Source: Dromiciops gliroides (Eukaryota; Chordata; Mammalia; Microbiotheria; Microbiotheriidae). From it: 64,000 nucleotides of DNA. Location: NCBI RefSeq assembly GCF_019393635.1, contig NC_057861.1:55689532-55753531 (forward strand), read 5' to 3'. The notes beneath the pieces are model-generated. The model searched no databases. It saw only the letters and a program-made list of their open reading frames with translations, and was not told where the DNA came from. The stretch's first letter is position 1, and every line of letters starts with the position of its first letter. Below, one piece after another: positions 33,035-43,734 of this stretch. Position numbers and translations under genes: made by a program.

Positions 33035-33145
33035 CCGCCTCCCTCTCTCCTGATCTGAATGTAAGCTCATTGAGGGCAGGACCGTCTTTATTCTTGTATT
33101 TATATTCTCTGCTACCTGGCACTTACTAAGAGGCTTATTGATGTG
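33035..33145 (+). mobile_element. L2 3'-end
   Basis: atgtaagctcattgagggcaggacc ... ctacctggcacttactaag. Confidence 0.65.
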
Positions 33146-33550
33146 GCTTGAAACCTTATCCCACTGCCCACTTAAGTAAGCCTTTTGTTTTTGGCTTTAG
33201 CTAGTTTAAGGGGACTTCAAGCTGGAAAAGGTTTTTATTTCCAGAGAAAACTGAAAGGGAGGTTTTTAATGTGCTTCACAAGGGAGTCAGAATCCTCCTG
33301 GTGCCCATTACCATTTCCAGACAATCACTACAGCTATCAGTCAACTCTTCTTCCTTTGAGATTCAAATTGGTCAAAGCCTCTAGTGGAAGTGATGCCCCA
33401 GATATTTTCCTGTGGTGCTAGACCCACAGTCTTTCTCTCTTCTGAACTCCTTCCCTAATATTAGGGGAGCTCAATAGATATACTGTATTCCCTCAAATAC
33501 CTGATTTTCCAGTTCCTAAATCTACTGATTTTCCATGACTTACTTCTCCA
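33146..33550. other. Unassigned sequence
   Basis: A 78-codon + strand frame (33185-33421) has no recognisable motif. Confidence 0.4.
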
Positions 33551-33555
33551 TTACA

Positions 33556-33953
33556 AGGGCAGTTAGGTGATGCAGTGTATAGAGAACCAGGCCTGGAGTA
33601 GATTCATCTTTTTCTTTTTCTTTTTTTTTTTTTTTGCAGGGCAATGAGGGTTGTTAGTAAGTGTGTCAAGTGTCTGAGTTTGGACTTGAACTCATATCTT
33701 CCTGAATCTAGGGCCAGTGCTTTATCCACTGTGCCACATAGCTGCTCCCTAGGAAGATTCATCTTCATGAGTTCAAATCCAGCCTCAGAAACTTAACTAG
33801 CTGTGTGACCTTGGGCAAGTCACTTAACCCTATTGGCCCCAGTTTCCTCCTCTGTCAAATGAGCTAGAGAAGGAAATGGTAAAACAATCCAGTATCTATG
33901 CCAAGAAAACACCAGATTGGGTCACAAAGACTCAGACACGACTGAACAATAAC
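33556..33953 (+). mobile_element. SINE-B split by a SINE-A
   Basis: Head at 33556-33610; body and tail from 33756 to ctcagacacgactgaacaataac. Confidence 0.88.
33611..33755 (-). mobile_element. SINE-A2 lacking its CORE
   Basis: TSD gattcatctt at 33601-33610 and 33756-33765. About 28 bases of CORE (aagtgacttgcccagggtc region) are missing. Confidence 0.93.
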
Positions 33954-34235
33954 ACCTTCTCCATTCCATCTCAGCTACACACAGATGGTCATCCTCTTGG
34001 TTTTACCATTACCCACCAGTGTTCCCATGTCATGAATTCTGAGATTCCTTTAATGATCATCATATTTTATCATTTCATCTTTTTCTCTGCATTATGAGCT
34101 TCAGTCTTTAACCATGACCTCCAATCCCCTCCAATCTTCAGTCAGTCCTTTCCCAGGCCACCTCCTGATTATACTGATTATACTTTCTTCCCTGTCCTAA
34201 CTCAGCTGCTTGACCAACCAGTTCAATTGCTTATT

Positions 34236-34391
34236 AATTTAATTTTTTTGGGGGGGGCAAGGCAATGGGGGTTAAGTGACTTGCCCAGGGTCACACAGCT
34301 AGTAAGTGTTAAGTGTCTGAGGCTGGATTTGAACTCAGGTCCTCCTGACTCCAGGGCCAGTGCTCTATCCACTGCACCACCTAGGTGCCCC
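34236..34391 (-). mobile_element. SINE-A, A2-like
   Basis: 13-bp TSD tcaattgcttatt at 34223-34235 and 34392-34404. Confidence 0.95.
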
Positions 34392-34572
34392 TCAATTGCT
34401 TATTCAAAACAACAAAAAACACTTTTGCTTGATCCTACCATTTCCTCTAGCTATATTTATTTTATTTTATTAATTTTTTGTTATATTTTCAATTCCAGGC
34501 TCTCTCTCTCCCTTCATATATGCACACATAGACATCATAATGTGTATATATGTGTGTATGTGTATATATATG

Positions 34573-34716
34573 TATTTTTTTTTTTTTGCAGGGCAATGAG
34601 GGTTAAGTGACTTGCCCAGGGTCACACAGTTAGTAAGTGTCAAGTGTCTGAGGCTGGATTTGAACTCAGGTCCTCCTGAATCCAGGGCTGGTGCTTTATC
34701 CACTGTGCCACCTAGC
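34573..34716 (-). mobile_element. SINE-A2
   Basis: Full copy; the head end runs into a C tract (34717-34728). Confidence 0.93.
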
Positions 34717-34739
34717 CCCCCCCCCCCATTTTTAAAAAC

Positions 34740-36255
34740 ATACTATGAATACTTCTATTTATCAGTTTTTTCTCTGGAGTTGGATAACATCTTCCTTCAC
34801 TGGTCCTTTGTAGTTGATTTAAATATTTACAATACTCAGAATAGCTCAGTCATTTACAGTTATTTTTCAAACAATATCGCTGTTACTGAATCCATGTTCT
34901 CTTGCTTCTGCTCATGTCGTTCTTTATTATTTCATGAAAGTCCTTCCATGTTTTTCTAAAATTAACCAGCTCATCATTTCTTACAGCACAGTAGTATTCA
35001 TTCCATCACAATCATATACTACAACTTGTTCAGCCATTTCCCAATTGATGGGCATCTCTTCAATTTCAGTTCTTTGTCACTACAAGGAGTTGTTATAAAA
35101 TATTTTAAGCATATAGATTCTTTTCCTTTTTCCCTGATCACTTGGGGAAAAGACCTAATAATGGTATTGCTGGATCAAAGGATAAACAGTTTTATAACTC
35201 TTTGGGCATAATTTCAGTTTTCTTTCTAAAATGGCGGGATCAGTTCACAGTTCTACTCCCAGTTTTTTCACATCCCCTCCAATGTTTGTCATTTTTCCTT
35301 CTATCATTTTAGCCAATTGAGAGGTATGATTTAAATCTCAAAGTTGTTTTAATTTGTATTTCTCTAATCATTAATGATTTATAGAATTTTTTCATGACTA
35401 TATAGTTTTCATTTCTTTATCCAAAAACTTCCTGTTCATATCATTGACCATTTATCATTTGGGGAATGACTCACATTCCTATTAATTGACAAAGTTCTCT
35501 CTATATTTGAGATATAAACCTTTGTCTGAGAAATTGTCTATAGTTTCCCCGTCACAACTTTTCTGCTTTCCCTTATGACCTTGGCTATGTTTGTTTTTAT
35601 TTGCCACAAGACCTTTTAAAATTTAATGTAGGGGCAGCTGGGGTGGGGCAGTGAATGGAGTCAGGAGTACCTGGGGTCGAGTACCGGCCTCAGACACTTG
35701 ACACTTACTGGCTGTATGACCCTGGGCAAGTCACTTAAACCCACTGCCTCACTAAAAAAAAAAAAAATTAATGTAATAAAATGATCCATTTCACAACTCA
35801 CAATGCTCCTCTCTCTTGTTTTTTTCATAAATTCTTCTCCTATCCATAAGTCTAGGTTATATATATATTCCAGTTCTTCTGAATTTACTTATGATATCTC
35901 CCTTTATGTCTAGGTCATGTGTCCCATTTTGACCTTTACCTAGTTTCTGCCAGACTGCTTTGCAGATTACTTTTTAGTTTTCCCAACAGTTTTACCAAAT
36001 AGTGAATTCTTATCTCCAAAGTTTTAAAATCTTACATTTGTCAAATGCAAGGTTTACTATAATCTATATACATACAATACACTACTGTGTATTGTATGTA
36101 TATTCTGTTCCACTGATCCACCCTTCTACTCTTAGCCAACACCAGATAGTTTTGATAATTACAGCCTTATAATACAGTTTAAGATCTGGGTACTGCTAGA
36201 CCCTTCTTCATTACATTTTCCCCCCATTAATTCTTTGATATTCTTGACCTTGTCT
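34740..36255 (-). mobile_element. L1 ORF2 end and 3' UTR
   Basis: Long collinear match in reverse to the marsupial L1 end: tatactacaacttgttcagcc, ccaattgatgggcatc, tattgctggatcaaagg, atttgtatttctctaatc, ttcatatcattgacc, catgtgtcccattttgacc, gataattacagccttataatac. ORF2 is broken by stops. Confidence 0.88.
35631..35766 (+). mobile_element. SINE-A1, diverged, in L1
   Basis: tttaatgta / attaatgta flanks; head ggggcagctggggtggggcagtg. Confidence 0.92.
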
Positions 36256-36307
36256 AATTTACTTCTGATCATTGATTCCTTATTATCACCTTTCTAAGAG
36301 TCCCTCT

Positions 36308-37160
36308 GATATAGGAGGCAAAAAAGGGTTAATAGAAAACTAAGATCCAACGCTCTAATTCAGATATTAGCTCCAAAGAGAGTCCAGGCCCCAGTTAATG
36401 GATAACTTACAAGTCAAAATGCTAGGTTCTTGTACCCACAGAAATCAGTGCCCATAACGGGAACAGAGGGAGAGAGGCCATGATGAGTTTAGACTAAAAT
36501 GACCTAAGACTAGGAGGCAGCTAGATGGTGCAGTGGTTAAGCACCGGCCCTGGAATTCAGGAGTACCTGAGTTCAAATCCAGCCTCAGACACTTGACACT
36601 TACTAGCTGTGTGACCCTGGGCAAGTCACTTAACCCCCTATTGCCTGCAAAAAAAAGAAGAAAAAAAATGACAAGGCTATAGAAATTCTAAGGAAAAATG
36701 ATTATATTTTGAAACTAGCCATGGGAATCAGAAAGAGACATGCGCAGAAAAGGCCAAATTTGTCCCCAGATTCACTTTATGATGTGTAAACCCCCAAAAC
36801 ACACCTCCACTGAAAAAGGTACCCGCCTCGGGGGTTGGCTTAAGACCTCAGGAACTCCAAATTAGGATAGGCCCTCCTTTTGTAACACCCCTAGATGGAG
36901 AATATTATAATGAGGACAGGCCCTCCCCTGTACCTCCCCAAGGTGGAGATTATTATAATGAGACTCATAATCAATTTATCCATACTATAAATATAACTGT
37001 CTTTCCTTTCACTGTTCCAGAGATACCTTTCCCCTATTCTTCTTCTCTCCCTGTGATCACTCACAGCATCACAATAAAACTTGGGAAACTGAGTCACTGA
37101 GTCTTATAATTCTTTTGGGATAATTAATTTGACCCTAATTCCATCCCACATCACCTCCCT
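36308..37160 (+). mobile_element. Retroviral LTR (solo), split by a SINE
   Basis: Starts tgatataggaggc; TATA-like actataaatataac near 36982, poly(A) signal aataaaac near 37073, U5-like gagtcttataattcttttggg. The right edge is uncertain. No coding region. Confidence 0.7.
36513..36664 (+). mobile_element. SINE-A2 in an LTR
   Basis: aaaatgac on both sides; head aggaggcagctagatggtgcagtgg. Confidence 0.93.
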
Positions 37161-37324
37161 TATCCTCTCCTCTGGGTGTAAACAATTGTTTCTATTTTGG
37201 CCAGAAATCCTGAGGGTCTCCTCCCCTGTCCCCACCCCCCCCCCCAATCTATTTATTTATTTTTTATTTTTGACTAGGTCAAGAGGCCTTTCTTTGCCTC
37301 CTTTCTCCTAGCCTTAATATAACT

Positions 37325-37590
37325 GAATGGGTGTTGTCTCAGGCAAGCTGAGGCCTGGGAAAGGCCTCAGCTGAAAAGGTCAAGGTCTCTCACTGGATGG
37401 GGGCCATCTCCAATTGTCCTGGTGTATATCTTGCCATTGGAACCATATGGCTCAGAAGAAGAGAGTGAGACTGGTGACTTTGCAGAGCTGTCCCTCACTT
37501 AAATTCAATTCATTGCAAGTCATGACATCACCTCGCCATGTCATGATTCTCTTCCAGAATGAAGGACATACAACAACCTATTTCTTAACC
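37325..37590 (+). mobile_element. SINE-C/RTE-type tail
   Basis: gggggccatctccaattgtcctggtgtatatc ... tcatgattctcttccagaatgaaggac. No tRNA-like head, so it may be the 3' end of the parent LINE. Confidence 0.7.
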
Positions 37591-37809
37591 TCTCCACCCT
37601 CCTAAGTCCCTTCCTTTTCCTTTCCCCATTGAGAGAAGTAATTATTAATGACCAAAAATCATGGGGACCTTCAGATTTCCCCCTTTTAAAAATGCCGTAA
37701 TTTAGCACAGATTTAGACTCACTGTCCCACATAAGATCACACCCAGGTGGAAGCAAGAGTGCTTGCTCAGCCTCGGTGGGGTCTACATTCTTTGAAATAA
37801 TCACCTTGT

Positions 37810-37971
37810 GGGGCAGCTAGGTGGTGCAGAGGATGGAGCACTGGCCCTGGAGTCAGGAGTACCTGAGTTCAAATCCGGCCTCAGACACTTAACACTTACT
37901 AGCTGTGTGACCCTGGGCAAGTCATTTAACCCCAATTGCTTCACTAAAAAACAAAACAAAACAAAAAAAAA
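37810..37971 (+). mobile_element. SINE-A1
   Basis: 16-bp TSD gaaataatcaccttgt / gaaatgatcaccttgt. Confidence 0.95.
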
Positions 37972-38239
37972 GAAATGATCACCTTGTATATATTGTCTTG
38001 AATCCAAAGGACTCTCAGTCCTTCAACTTAATGCAATCCACCTTTAATTGCTGAACCAATTAGATCCGATTGCTCTATAATGATCCACCCTTTGTCCAAA
38101 AAGGATGTAAATGTGGAAAAGTAGCCATGTACTCTTTTTGGACAACAGAAGTTAAGGAGCCATTTTGTCAATCCCTTACTGGATAGTGATTGATAAATTG
38201 ATAATAAGTTACCCAAAATTGTGTCTCTCCTAATTATTT

Positions 38240-38412
38240 ATTTTATTTTATTTTTTTGTTTGTTTTTGTGGTTTTTGGTGAGGCAATTGGGATTGAGTGA
38301 CTTGCCCAGGGTCACACAGCTAGTAAGTGTTAAGTGTCTGAGGCCAGATTTGAACTCAGGTCCTCCTGAATTGAGGGCCAGCACTTTATCCACTGCGCCA
38401 CCTAGTTGCCCC
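38240..38412 (-). mobile_element. SINE-A1, first of two at one target
   Basis: Between tctcctaattattt (38226) and tctcctaattttt (38413). Confidence 0.95.
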
Positions 38413-38422
38413 TCTCCTAATT

Positions 38423-38570
38423 TTTTTTTTTTTAAGTAAGGCAATTGGGGTTAAGTGACTTCCCCAGGGTCACACAGCTAGTAAGTGTTAAGTGTCTGAG
38501 GCCGGATCCGAACTCAAGCACTCCTGAATCCAGGGCCGGTGCTCTATCCACTGTGCCATCTAGCTGCCCT
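38423..38570 (-). mobile_element. SINE-A1, second of two at one target
   Basis: Between tctcctaattttt (38413) and tctcctaattattt (38571). Confidence 0.95.
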
Positions 38571-38733
38571 TCTCCTAATTATTTTAACAGACACACCTTG
38601 CTCTCCTCCCTTAATTTGAACATCCATCTAAGAGTCCGTCCCCTGTCTTATTCCTCTCTCCCTCTTGCTTCTCTATAAATTAAGAAGATTTTTATCCTTT
38701 GTAGATGGGTATGTCATTCCCTAGTTAACTCAG

Positions 38734-38881
38734 ATCTTTTTTTTTTTTTGTGGGGCAATGAGGGTTAAGTGACTTGCTCAGAGTCACAGAGCTAGTAAGT
38801 AAGTGTCTGAGGTCATATTTGAACTCAGGTCCTCCTGAATCCAGGGGTGGTGCTTTATCTTCCACACCACCTAGCTGCCCC
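38734..38881 (-). mobile_element. SINE-A2
   Basis: 13-bp TSD ctagttaactcag / ctagataactcag. Confidence 0.95.
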
Positions 38882-39153
38882 CTAGATAACTCAGTTCTGA
38901 CAAGAATAAGGTTCTAGCACTATCAACCCTCCAACCCCCTCCTACCCTCTACTGTAACCATTCTTCCATTCATGCCTCATTTGTATGAGATAATTGCTCC
39001 ACTTTATCTCTCAATTTTATTTTTTAGGGTAATCCCATCATAATCAATTCAACACCAAACCTTTTATGTATGCTTCTTCAAACCACCCTAGTAATTGATA
39101 ACATTCTTAAGAGTAACAGACATTTACCCATACAAGAAATATATGGTTTGGTG

Positions 39154-39840
39154 GGGCAGCTAGGTAGTAGGCCTCCACCAGTTGCGGACAACCATGGATC
39201 AGGGCCTTGAAGAGCTACAGGCCACAGTGTGACTGTGCAGTCCGATGCGGGAGCCGCAGCTCCTGAGTGACTTATAACCGGTAACTGCCACATCCCGTGT
39301 TGTATCTACCCCATGAGGAGTAGCTAGAGTTTCCTCTCCAGGGTGCTGGCCTGGGCAGATCAATATGGAGAACAAGCTGTTGCCCATGCAGCAGGTTTTC
39401 CCTCTCCGAGACATTGGTGGATCCAAAGGAGAGGCAGAGCCAATACAGTTTGGCACCAGTGCCGCCACAGGAGTTGCCAGAGGGATGTGATGTCCAACAT
39501 CCAACTGCCTAAGGGACTCAGACTCCTGATTTTTCCTCGGGGTTAACTCCCAAAGCCTTTCCCATATATGGGTATAGCCATGGGTTTAAAATCAGGGTTT
39601 CCTTCCTCTAGGCGGGTTGCCTGCCAAGGCTAACAAGTCCCACCTGCCCGAAGGGACTGGTTTTAAAGCACCAGTGACTCACCTTCGCCCCTTTTCCTGT
39701 TAGTGGAAACAGTTCCGCCATGAGAAGGCCAGGAGTTGGGCTTCGGTTGTCAGAGGCTATTTGAGATGCACTCTATTGGAGCATTTTATAGAGAGTGGGA
39801 GCTTATCCCCACTCCCATCCCAGCATGACAAACCTTTGGA
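39154..39840. other. CpG-containing unassigned block, perhaps a LINE 5' region
   Basis: Starts with a SINE-head fragment (ggggcagctaggtag), then sequence unlike the surroundings: gtccgatgcgggagccgcagc, taaccggtaactgcc, aggcgggttgcctgcc. Short open frames on both strands lack motifs. I suspect the 5' end of an RTE-like LINE but cannot prove it. Confidence 0.4.
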
Positions 39841-39845
39841 ACCAA

Positions 39846-40008
39846 GGCAGCTAGGTGGTACAGTGGATAAAGCACAGGCCCTGGATTCAGAAGGACCTGA
39901 GTTCAAATTCAGCCTCAGACACGTGACACTAGCTATGTGACCCTGGGCAAGTCACTTTAACCCTCATTGCCCCAACCAAAAAAAAAAAAAAAAGAAGAAG
40001 AAGAAGTA
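39846..40008 (+). mobile_element. SINE-A2
   Basis: Lacks 'acttact' in the CORE (gacactagctatgtg); tail A then (aag)n. Confidence 0.92.
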
Positions 40009-40221
40009 TACAGCTTGACCTTATTAAGTTCCTTGTCACTGGTCTTTCATGTTTACCTTATTATGTTTCTGATGATTCTTGTAAGTCAAATTTTCTATTC
40101 AGTGCTGGTCTTTTCCTCAAGAATACCTGAAAGTCCTTTAACTCATTCAATATCCCTAGAATTGAACACATTATCCTAGTGGCATGGGGCTTAGGATAAC
40201 TCAGGAGAAGTTTCTCCTGTG

Positions 40222-40870
40222 AGAAGCAAAACCAAAGATGATCAGATAACACAACATATATATCAAGGAGTCAAGGGAGTATTAAAGTTTAGACTGGCCA
40301 ACTAGATATCCGGACAGACATACCTAAGAAGTAAGGGGAGATAAAATCCTATAGCAGGAAAGTCAATTAGGCATGGCTACTACCTGACAGGAACTAAGAG
40401 ACAGCGATAACCCCAAAGGTCAGGACCATCATTTTATTTTTGTTTTTGTTTTTGGTGAGGCAATTGGGGTTAAGTGACTTGCCCAGGGTCACACAGCCAG
40501 TAAGTGTTAAATGTCTGAGGCCGAATATGAACTCAGGTCCTCCTGACTCCAGGGCCGGTACTCTATCCACTGCGCCACCTAGCTGCCCCGGGACCATCAT
40601 TAAAAAAAAAAAAATCCCCTTGACTCTCAGGAATATGACAAGCATCCAAGCTTTCCCCACCCCACCCCAAAGAAGAACTTTCCATTTTTGGGTAGTCACC
40701 CCATCTATCTTCTACAAAAGCTTTTGCCTTCCTTCTGTTCTGGGAGGAGAATGTTTCTAATTCACATGCTCCCCAGGGGTGAAGTCTTTGACTTCCCAGT
40801 CAGTCACTTTCTCTAGCTCCAAATAAAGGATCATTTTAATTCTAACTGGACAGTGTGCAAGAATATAATT
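40222..40870 (+). mobile_element. Probable retroviral LTR, related to copies 1 and 2
   Basis: TATA-like ctacaaaagctttt near 40715, poly(A) signal aataaagg near 40823, then attctaactggacagtgtgcaag as in the other two LTRs. The left edge is uncertain. Confidence 0.6.
40434..40590 (-). mobile_element. SINE-A1 in an LTR
   Basis: TSD ggaccatcatt at 40423-40433 and 40591-40601. Confidence 0.95.
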
Positions 40871-40892
40871 TTTTTAAAAATTTATATTATAT

Positions 40893-40988
40893 TTATTTTG
40901 TATGTTGTTGTTTAGTTCAGCCACGTCTGACTCTTAGTGACCCCATGGACCATTGCATGCCAAGCCTTTCTGTCCTCTATTATGTCTT
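40893..40988 (-). mobile_element. BovB-like 3'-tail fragment
   Basis: tgttgttgtttagttcagcc.cgtctgactcttagtgaccccatggacc resembles the end of BovB-type RTE LINEs and the SINEs they mobilise. Confidence 0.5.
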
Positions 40989-41145
40989 TTTTGTTTTGTT
41001 TTGTTTTTTAGTGAGGCAATTGGGGTCAAGTGACTTACCCAGGGTCACACAGCTAGTAAGTGTTAAGTGTCTGAGGTCGCATTTGAACTCAGGTACTCCT
41101 GACTCCAGGGCCGGTGCTCTATCCACTGTACCACCTAGCTGCCCT
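40989..41145 (-). mobile_element. SINE-A1
   Basis: Directly follows the BovB-like tail fragment; (gtttt)n tail side. Confidence 0.93.
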
Positions 41146-41247
41146 CCACACTCAGTTTGAGGGGCAGTTCGTGGTTGAAGCAGACTCATGGTGGAGGACT
41201 TGAGGAAGAACCAGACCAGGCTGGAACTCTAGGCTACATAGGCTTTT

Positions 41248-41396
41248 TTTTTTTTTTTTTAGTGAGGCAATTGGGGTTAAGTGACTTGCCCAGGGTCACA
41301 CAGCTAGTAAGTGTCAAGTGTCTGAGGCCAGATTTGAACTCAGGTACTCCTGAATCCAGGGCCAGTGCTCTATCCACTGCGCCACCTAGCTGCCCC
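41248..41396 (-). mobile_element. SINE-A1
   Basis: 14-bp TSD ctacataggctttt / ctagataggccttt. Confidence 0.95.
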
Positions 41397-41399
41397 CTA

Positions 41400-41570
41400 G
41401 ATAGGCCTTTTCTTAACTTTCTGAACTCCACATGTTTTCCTTTTTACCAATACCTAGTATGCTTTAATAAATGCTTAATGCCCAAAGATTGCTGCTAAAG
41501 CTTCTAATTTAAGGTGACCACACATTTTGGGATTTTTAGGTTTCTTGGGGTCCCACTACATTCTCACAAT
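41400..41570 (+). mobile_element. Possible LTR R-U5 fragment
   Basis: ctttaataaatgcttaatgcccaaag...gctaaagcttctaatttaaggtgaccacaca has poly(A)-signal and U5 style. The last 40 bp are shared with 14908-14950. Confidence 0.4.
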
Positions 41571-41678
41571 ATCACTGTTGACTTATTTTAAACTTGTAGT
41601 TCACTAAGATACCAAGATTTTTTTCAGACAAACTTGTCTAACCATTGTCCCAACATTGTATTTGGGAAGTCTGTTTCT

Positions 41679-41818
41679 TTTGTGAGGGAATTGGGGTTAA
41701 GTGACTTGTCCAGGGTCACACAGCTAGTAAGTGTCAAGTGTCCTAAAGCCAGATTTGAACTCAGGTCTTCCTGAATCCAGGGCCAGTGCTTTATCCACTG
41801 CACCACCTAACTGCCCCA
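41679..41818 (-). mobile_element. SINE-A1
   Basis: Perfect 14-bp TSD ggaagtctgtttct at 41665-41678 and 41819-41832. Confidence 0.96.
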
Positions 41819-41832
41819 GGAAGTCTGTTTCT

Positions 41833-42270
41833 CGAAGCTGCAAGACATTAGCCTTACTCTATATTATTGGAGAGAGTGCCCACATGGATGAGAAAATTAA
41901 CCCTCCAGAGGCAACATAATGTAATAGATGGAATACTGGAGCTACAGCCTAGCAGTCTCTCCTGCAAGTAGGGGATACAACCATAGTTACTGAAGACCCT
42001 GAGAAAAATCATGCTGCCTAAGTCCTTTTCAAAGTCAGAAAAGGATATGATTTTATCAATGGAACTGACATAAAAAGAGGCATTAGCATCTGCTTTGCTG
42101 CCATACCCTGAAGACTGTGGGTCCTTTCCATGGGAATCTAAAATGAAGTCTTTTGTGTTGTTGTCCCCATTAGAATATGAGCTCCACAAGCTATCTTACT
42201 ATTTGTATGCTAAGTGATTAACACATAGTAAGAGCTTTGCACACAGTAAGTGCTTAACAAATAACTCTCT
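41833..42270. other. Unassigned sequence
   Basis: No gene or repeat recognised; L2-tail-like words at 42170-42260 (attagaatatgagctcc ... acacagtaagtgcttaac). Confidence 0.4.
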
Positions 42271-42272
42271 TT

Positions 42273-42416
42273 AGGGCAGTTAGGTGGTACAATGGGTAAA
42301 TCACTGGCCCTGGATTCAGGAGGACCTGAATTCAAATCCAGCCTCAGACACTTGACACTTACTAGCTTTGCGACCTTAGGCAAGTCACTTAACCCTCATT
42401 GCCCAGCCATAAAACC
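42273..42416 (+). mobile_element. SINE-A2, tail short
   Basis: Head agggcagttaggtggtacaatggg; ends cattgcccagcc without a long A tail. Confidence 0.92.
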
Positions 42417-42446
42417 CCACCCCCCCTTTCTTCAGTCATTCATTCT

Positions 42447-42605
42447 TTTGGGATTAAGAAGACCTGGGTTCAAATTTTGCCCCCTAACATTTACTACGTC
42501 TGATCCTCAGTAAGTTCATTAGCCTTTTCTGTAAAATGAGGAAGTTGAACTAGCTGGCTTCTGAAGTGGCTTCCAGTCCTACATCCATGATGTTATGAGT
42601 ATGGA
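42447..42605 (+). mobile_element. MIR/THER-like SINE
   Basis: agaagacctgggttcaaattttgcc ... ttttctgtaaaatgagg ... ggcttccagtcctac. Confidence 0.75.
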
Positions 42606-42814
42606 AGTATGTACAATGTAGCATGGTAGGCAGACACTGGTTCAGTGTGCTCAGTAGATGTTCAATAGAGTTGATTGACTACAACCCACATTAATTGTGT
42701 CCAGAATACTGTCTTGAATGCTTTCTGAGTTGAGCTTTTTGCCATTTGGGTACCTATTCTGTATGGTTTGGCCATCCCCTTGGACTTCTTTTCACGCAAC
42801 ATCTGAGCCACTCA

Positions 42815-42955
42815 TGGGACCTTAGAGATCTTATAGTCTCAACTCTTCATTTGACAAATGGGGAAATCAAAGTGGAGGGAGGGAAATAACTTGTGTAAGG
42901 TCACACAGCAAGTTGGTGGCAGAGTCAGGATCTTAACCTAGGTCTTTTGTCTTCA
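42815..42955 (-). mobile_element. MIR/THER-like SINE
   Basis: gggaccttagagatcttatagtc, acaaatggggaaatc, ggtcacacagcaagttgg. Confidence 0.75.
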
Positions 42956-43034
42956 TCTGTAGCATGTAGACAATTTCCAAAATGCACCATAGCCATCATC
43001 CCTCTAAATCCTTGAAGCCTATGAAATCCTATGA

Positions 43035-43135
43035 TTTAGAGACATCAGAAATGATCTAATCCAATCTCTTTTATTTACAAAGGGGGAAACAAGCAGAGAG
43101 ATGAGTATGTTCCTGAGTCACTTAGAAAGTAGTGA
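43035..43135 (-). mobile_element. MIR-like fragment
   Basis: agaaatgatctaatccaatctcttttatttacaaaggggg. Confidence 0.55.
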
Positions 43136-43150
43136 TTATAAATTGTGAAG

Positions 43151-43315
43151 GGGGCGCTAGGTGGCGCAGTGGATAAAGCACTGGCCCTGGATTCAGGAGT
43201 ACCTGAGTTCAAATCCAGCCTCAGACACTTGACACTTACTAGCTGTGTGACCCTGGGCAAGTCACTTAACCCCTATTGCCCCGCAAAAAAACAAACAAAA
43301 AAAAACCAGATCTGC
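43151..43315 (+). mobile_element. SINE-A2
   Basis: Perfect 18-bp TSD tgattataaattgtgaag at 43133-43150 and 43316-43333, the longest here. Confidence 0.97.
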
Positions 43316-43386
43316 TGATTATAAATTGTGAAGTGATTGAATTCATTCTGGGTTCTGGACTCTCCTGCTTAAGAAGCTCCAGTAGT

Positions 43387-43548
43387 GGGGCAGCTAGGTG
43401 GTATAGTGGATAGAGCACCAGCCCTGGATTCAGGAGGACCTGAGTCCAAATCTGGCCTCAGACACTTGATGCTTACTAGCTGTGTGACCCTGGGCAAGTC
43501 ACTTAACCCCCATTGCCCTGCAAAACAAAAACAAAAAACAAAAAAAAG
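43387..43548 (+). mobile_element. SINE-A2, left arm of an inverted pair
   Basis: Full copy with (aaaac)n tail. Confidence 0.94.
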
Positions 43549-43575
43549 AGAAAGCTACTAGAGCTTCTTTGTATG

Positions 43576-43716
43576 TGTGTGAGGCAATGGGGATTAAGTG
43601 ACTTGCCCAGGGTCACACAGCTAGTAAGTGTCAAGTGTCTGAGGCCAGATTTGGACTCAGGTCCTCCTGAATCCAGGGCCGGTGCTTTATACACTGTGCC
43701 ACCTAGCTGTTCCCCA
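43576..43716 (-). mobile_element. SINE-A2, right arm of an inverted pair
   Basis: Opposite strand to the preceding copy with about 27 bp between them. Confidence 0.94.
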
Positions 43717-43734
43717 GTAGCTTTCTCTTGACAC

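Noticed and set aside
15296..37160. Intact endogenous retrovirus
   Set aside because: Only LTR-like sequences were found; no gag, protease, pol or env similarity between or beside them.
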